Part shown: piece by piece, positions 34,599-37,441 of the stretch
Numbering within the stretch: position 1 is the first letter of the stretch
How the letters are laid out: each line of letters starts with the position of its first letter
Source: Acinetobacter rongchengensis
GTDB taxonomy: Bacteria; Pseudomonadota; Gammaproteobacteria; Pseudomonadales; Moraxellaceae
Direction of reading: 5' to 3'
Length of the DNA stretch: 37,441 bases
Assembly: GCF_003611475.1 (NCBI RefSeq)
Contig: NZ_RAXT01000032.1
Coordinates: 1 to 37,441 of the forward strand
The notes under the pieces: generated by a model
Told to the model about the DNA's origin: nothing
Databases searched by the model: none
The model's input: the letters and a program-made list of their open reading frames with translations, nothing else
Translations under genes and position numbers: made by a program

Positions 34599-35153
34599 TT
34601 AACGAGATGCGCAATCATTTTCATGGTCATTGACCATACCAACTGCCTGCATAAAGGCATAAATCGTGGTTGGGCCAACAAATTTAAAACCATTCTTTTT
34701 CAAGGTTTTTGAAAGTTTAAGACTGATTTCAGTTTGTGCAGGGGCTTGTTTATAATCAGGGACATCATTTATTTGTACTTGTTGATCGACAAAATCCCAT
34801 AACCAATTCACCATGTCGATGTTTTGAGCTTTCATGTTTTGCCATGCGATGGCATTGTCACGAATTGCCGTTAGCTTGCCAATATGTCGGATTAAACCTG
34901 CATCTTTACATTTTTCAGCGAGTTCATCATCGCTCAAATTAGCAATGCTTTGAATAGGATGGTTAAAAAAATGTGCTCGATAGCTTTCGCGTTTTTTTAA
35001 TACAGTAATCCAAGATAGTCCAGCCTGTTGTCCTTCTAAGCACAGCATTTCAAATAAGTGCTTTTCGTCTCGGCTAGGTTTTCCCCATTCATGGTCATGG
35101 TATTCAATATAAAGCGGGTCATCCGAGCACCAACCACAGCGTTTATTTGACAT
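34599..35153 (-). CDS. tag: DNA-3-methyladenine glycosylase I (Tag)
   Basis: A 184-aa base-excision repair enzyme. The N-terminal RCGWCSDDPLYIEYHDHEWG is diagnostic. The zinc-snap ligands are all present: Cys6, His19, His177 and Cys181, in the same spacing as E. coli Tag. It removes 3-methyladenine from alkylated DNA. AAGGAG lies upstream. The gap to the 81-aa gene on one side and the dehydrogenase on the other is about 30 nt each, so cotranscription is likely. Confidence 0.95.
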   Translation of the reverse strand: MSNKRCGWCSDDPLYIEYHDHEWGKPSRDEKHLFEMLCLEGQQAGLSWITVLKKRESYRAHFFNHPIQSIANLSDDELAEKCKDAGLIRHIGKLTAIRDNAIAWQNMKAQNIDMVNWLWDFVDQQVQINDVPDYKQAPAQTEISLKLSKTLKKNGFKFVGPTTIYAFMQAVGMVNDHENDCASR

Positions 35154-35182
35154 GAATGATGCTCCTTATTTTTAATCATTGA

Positions 35183-35428
35183 TTAGATTTGAAAATGGGC
35201 CCATTGATCTGTTTGGGTATCCCAGTAAGACAGTTCGGCTTGGGGCAAATCTGTAAATTTGATCCAAATATCCTTTCCTGTTTTATCTGCAAATCCTGTA
35301 CTGATCAAGAGGGCATCTTCAGTAATTTCCATTATCCAACCTTGATGAGTTTGCCCATTGAGAACAATTTTTTGCTGATTGCCTGATTCTGCAAACTTAA
35401 CTAAACGCTCAATCAAAGCTTCTGACAT
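35183..35428 (-). CDS. Hypothetical protein, 81 aa
   Basis: An 81-aa small, acidic, probably beta-rich cytoplasmic protein: QKIVLNGQTHQGWIMEI, then DALLISTG and KDIWIKFTDL. It has no signal peptide, membrane segment or cysteine. The alternating strand pattern recalls small barrel folds, but I cannot assign a family. AGGA lies before the ATG. It is 29 nt from tag and 26 nt from the M23 peptidase gene and probably shares their transcript. Confidence 0.8.
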   Translation of the reverse strand: MSEALIERLVKFAESGNQQKIVLNGQTHQGWIMEITEDALLISTGFADKTGKDIWIKFTDLPQAELSYWDTQTDQWAHFQI

Positions 35429-35454
35429 GAAATATTCCTAAAATTTAACTTAAT

Positions 35455-35991
35455 TCATCGTAAATATGGGTAGGGGTTGACTGCGCCACGACCTTTACCG
35501 CTTAAGTATAGTCCATAGTGTAAATGTGGGGCAGTGTGGCGTGCATTTCCTGTATTACCAACATAGCCAATCAATTGGCCTTTTTTCACATAATCGCCTT
35601 CTTTTAAACCACGTTTATGGTCATTCAAATGCGCATAATAATGGTAAGCACCACTTGGCCCAATCAGCCAGATCACTTTACCACCTAAATTGTTACTTTT
35701 TAAACTGGCAATCACCCCTTCAGTGGTACTGTACACTTTTGTACCTCTTGAAGCCATGATGTCTATGCCTTCATGTGGACGTCCTTGGCTACGTGAAGCA
35801 CCCCATGTATCTTTTAGATTTTGTGCTTTTACACCATCTACAGGAATTGGTAATTGACTAGGTAAGGGCATGGCTTTGAGTCGCATAATAATGTTTTGCG
35901 GTAAAGGTGTTGTTTTTTTAGGTGTTGTTGTACATGCCGTTAAAAAAAATATAAATAAGCAAATCAAACTCAAATGAATACTACGAGACAC
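35455..35991 (-). CDS. M23-family peptidase lipoprotein
   Basis: A 178-aa lipoprotein with a LytM/M23 domain. I start at GTG 35991, where AAGGA is six bases upstream and the product opens with a short lipoprotein signal (lipobox LTAC, Cys20). A frame from ATG 36051 adds 20 polar residues before the signal and lacks a spaced ribosome site. All M23 zinc-site residues are present: His73 and Asp77 (HEGID), His121, and His158 (HLH). It should therefore be an active peptidoglycan endopeptidase at the outer or inner membrane, unlike the degenerate NlpD/EnvC activators. Confidence 0.88.
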   Translation of the reverse strand: MSRSIHLSLICLFIFFLTACTTTPKKTTPLPQNIIMRLKAMPLPSQLPIPVDGVKAQNLKDTWGASRSQGRPHEGIDIMASRGTKVYSTTEGVIASLKSNNLGGKVIWLIGPSGAYHYYAHLNDHKRGLKEGDYVKKGQLIGYVGNTGNARHTAPHLHYGLYLSGKGRGAVNPYPYLR

Positions 35992-36066
35992 GGGGAATCC
36001 TTGTTTTATAAATTTTGCCCTTTGAATGCATGGAATTTTAGAAATTTCCATTCTCGTTTGACTATG

Positions 36067-37125
36067 TCATATCTCTACTGCAGAGATCAATTTTTTCATT
36101 GCTGTTGGAATACCCATTTGTGTAGCTTTTTGTGGCGTTAACCATTCTCCACCAAGTTCAGCTTGTAAATATTCTTTTTGATCTAACTCTATTTGGAAAA
36201 TGTGTGCATTTAATATCCACGTAAAATGAGTAAAACTATGTGAAATCTGAACAGGGGCTATAGTGGAAACCAGTTTTAGTCTTTGACAAAGCTGATTGAA
36301 TTCAGCATCTTCCTCAATGATAGGTAAACTCCACAAGCCACCCCATAAGCCACTATTTGGCCGTTGTTGCCATAACCATTGCTCATCTGATGGATCTGAT
36401 AATAGTGCATTCGAACGTAGTAATAGGACTTTCGCCGTTTTTACTGGTACAGGTTTTTTGGGTTTTTTATACGGGAGTTCTGTTTCTAAACCTTGTTGAT
36501 GCGCCTGACAATGTTGTTGCATTGGACAGTATAAGCAGAGTGGCTTTTTCGGGGTACAGATGGTGGCTCCCAAGTCCATGATGGCTTGAGTATAATCATG
36601 ATTTCGTTCAACTGGACAAAGGCTTTCCGCCAGTTGCCACATAGCTCGTTCATGAATAGGTTTGCTGAGATCGTCTTCTATGGCAAAAAAGCGTGCTAAA
36701 ACACGTTTTACATTGCCATCCATAATGACACCGTACTGACGTAAACCCAGTGACATCAATGCGCCACCTGTTGAAGGACCTATACCTGGGAGCTCAACCC
36801 ATTCTGCCAAAGTTTTTGGGAATTGGCCTTGTTGGCTGACGATTGTTGCCGCTTTATGTAAGTTCCGTGCACGAGCATAATAGCCTAGCCCAGCCCAATA
36901 GGGTGCAACATCATCCCACGACGCTTTGCCTAAATCATGGACAGTAGGAAAGCGTTGCATAAAACGGTCAAAATATTGCAGTACTGTTTTAACTTGAGTC
37001 TGTTGCAACATGATTTCAGAGACCCATACTTTATATGGATCATCTGCGACCTGCCAAGGTAGGTCATGGCGTCCGTGTTGATCGAACCAAGTAAGTAAGG
37101 CATCTGAAAAGGAGAAATTCGACAT
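36067..37125 (-). CDS. mutY: Adenine DNA glycosylase MutY
   Basis: A 352-aa enzyme, matching E. coli MutY (350 aa). The catalytic Glu37 lies in VSEIMLQQTQ. The helix-hairpin-helix is LPGIGPSTGGAL with catalytic Asp136 in IMDGNVKRV. The iron-sulfur cluster has Cys190, 197, 200 and 206 (CX6CX2CX5C). The C-terminal part (about 225-352) is the NUDIX-like domain that recognises 8-oxoG. It removes adenine opposite 8-oxoguanine. A nine-codon longer version would use TTG at 37152; the ATG at 37125 gives standard numbering and is preferred. Confidence 0.95.
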   Translation of the reverse strand: MSNFSFSDALLTWFDQHGRHDLPWQVADDPYKVWVSEIMLQQTQVKTVLQYFDRFMQRFPTVHDLGKASWDDVAPYWAGLGYYARARNLHKAATIVSQQGQFPKTLAEWVELPGIGPSTGGALMSLGLRQYGVIMDGNVKRVLARFFAIEDDLSKPIHERAMWQLAESLCPVERNHDYTQAIMDLGATICTPKKPLCLYCPMQQHCQAHQQGLETELPYKKPKKPVPVKTAKVLLLRSNALLSDPSDEQWLWQQRPNSGLWGGLWSLPIIEEDAEFNQLCQRLKLVSTIAPVQISHSFTHFTWILNAHIFQIELDQKEYLQAELGGEWLTPQKATQMGIPTAMKKLISAVEI

Positions 37126-37270
37126 ATTGGTCAGGGAGAAAGGTATGTGCAAGAGCTGAAAGCTTAGTATAGCGAAATGTGTTGTAGTTTGAGTTGTATT
37201 TTATCAACAATCCAAATCTGCTTGGAGATTTGAAGCGATGGATGATTAGCATTGACAAAGAACGCAATAA

Positions 37271-37292
37271 AAAAGACGCCGTAGCGCCTTTT
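37271..37292 (-). terminator. Rho-independent terminator after the HIT-family gene
   Basis: The 9-bp stem AAAAGACGC (37271-37279) with GCGCCTTTT (37284-37292), one G-T wobble and loop CGTA, is followed leftward by T residues. It lies 21 nt after the stop of the HIT-family gene and separates it from mutY. Confidence 0.8.
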
Positions 37293-37313
37293 AAACCAGC
37301 ATGAATAAAATGC

Positions 37314-37441
37314 TTAATCTTCGCTAATGACACCCCAACGCTTATCAAGTTTAAGTGGTTCATTTTGATAACGTGGGATAATGTGCATGTGGAAATGTTC
37401 AGCATGTTCATCACCAAACACATGACCATCATTAAAAGCGA
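37314..37441 (-). CDS. HIT-family protein, 5' end outside window
   Basis: Only the last 42 codons are in the window, read leftward from the edge to TAA at 37314. They contain FHMHIIPRY preceded by EH, which is the histidine-triad motif (H-F-H-M-H), and end RWGVISED. HIT proteins are nucleotide hydrolases or transferases of the Hint/HinT type. Subfamily cannot be decided from this fragment. A longer frame on the same strand (37064-37432) is out of phase and is not a gene. Confidence 0.85.
   Translation of the reverse strand, partial: AFNDGHVFGDEHAEHFHMHIIPRYQNEPLKLDKRWGVISED

Noticed and set aside
36296..36581. Open frames opposite mutY
   Set aside because: They are shadows of a firmly identified gene and have no ribosome site or family features.
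1..37441. CRISPR arrays, tRNA or rRNA genes, insertion sequences and prophage genes
   Set aside because: Looked for by eye on both strands; no regularly spaced direct repeats, tRNA-like cloverleaf, transposase or phage structural gene was seen. The phage-tail-like genes all belong to the T6SS.

Overview
The window reads as chromosomal DNA of an Acinetobacter species. It is AT-rich, and its type VI secretion (T6SS) gene order matches the single Acinetobacter T6SS locus: two divergent operons, tagX and tagN present, tssJ absent. The genus is inferred from gene content; I cannot name the species.

Positions 54-21968 hold the T6SS. A leftward operon carries clpV (tssH), tssA, tssK, tssL, an unnamed single-pass membrane protein gene and tagX. 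A rightward operon carries an asaA-like gene, tssB, tssC, hcp, tssE, tssF, tssG, an unnamed two-pass membrane protein gene, tssM, tagF, tagN and a PAAR gene. The two operons diverge from a very AT-rich 359-nt region with one good sigma-70-type promoter facing asaA. Together they encode the membrane complex (TssL, TssM, probably helped by TagN, the asaA-like protein and the cell-wall hydrolase TagX), the baseplate (TssE, F, G, K, A), the sheath (TssB, C), the Hcp tube, the PAAR tip, the recycling ATPase ClpV and the inhibitor TagF. VgrG, TssJ and any PpkA/PppA/Fha module are not in the window. A strong hairpin after hcp probably sets hcp expression apart from the genes behind it.

Positions 22213-24218 hold an FMN-reductase-type flavoprotein, a divergent nucleoside phosphorylase-type enzyme and a TetR-family regulator. 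Copies of an AATAAATSATTY motif in the promoter regions suggest one small regulon. Positions 24621-29434 are a leftward sulfonate operon (two tandem ssuA-type binding proteins, ssuD, ssuC, ssuB) without ssuE. argA follows (29770-31122), with a 14-bp inverted repeat between argA and the ssu operon.

Positions 31268-32887 hold three tandem RcnB-like secreted proteins, two of them followed by their own terminator and the third by a terminator just upstream of argA. Their C-terminal cores are alike and their linkers very different. Next are an unannotated 51-codon gene and a leftward housekeeping series: a zinc alcohol dehydrogenase, tag, an 81-aa unknown, an M23 lipoprotein peptidase, mutY and a HIT-family gene cut by the window edge. 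I saw no tRNA, rRNA, CRISPR array, insertion sequence or phage gene.
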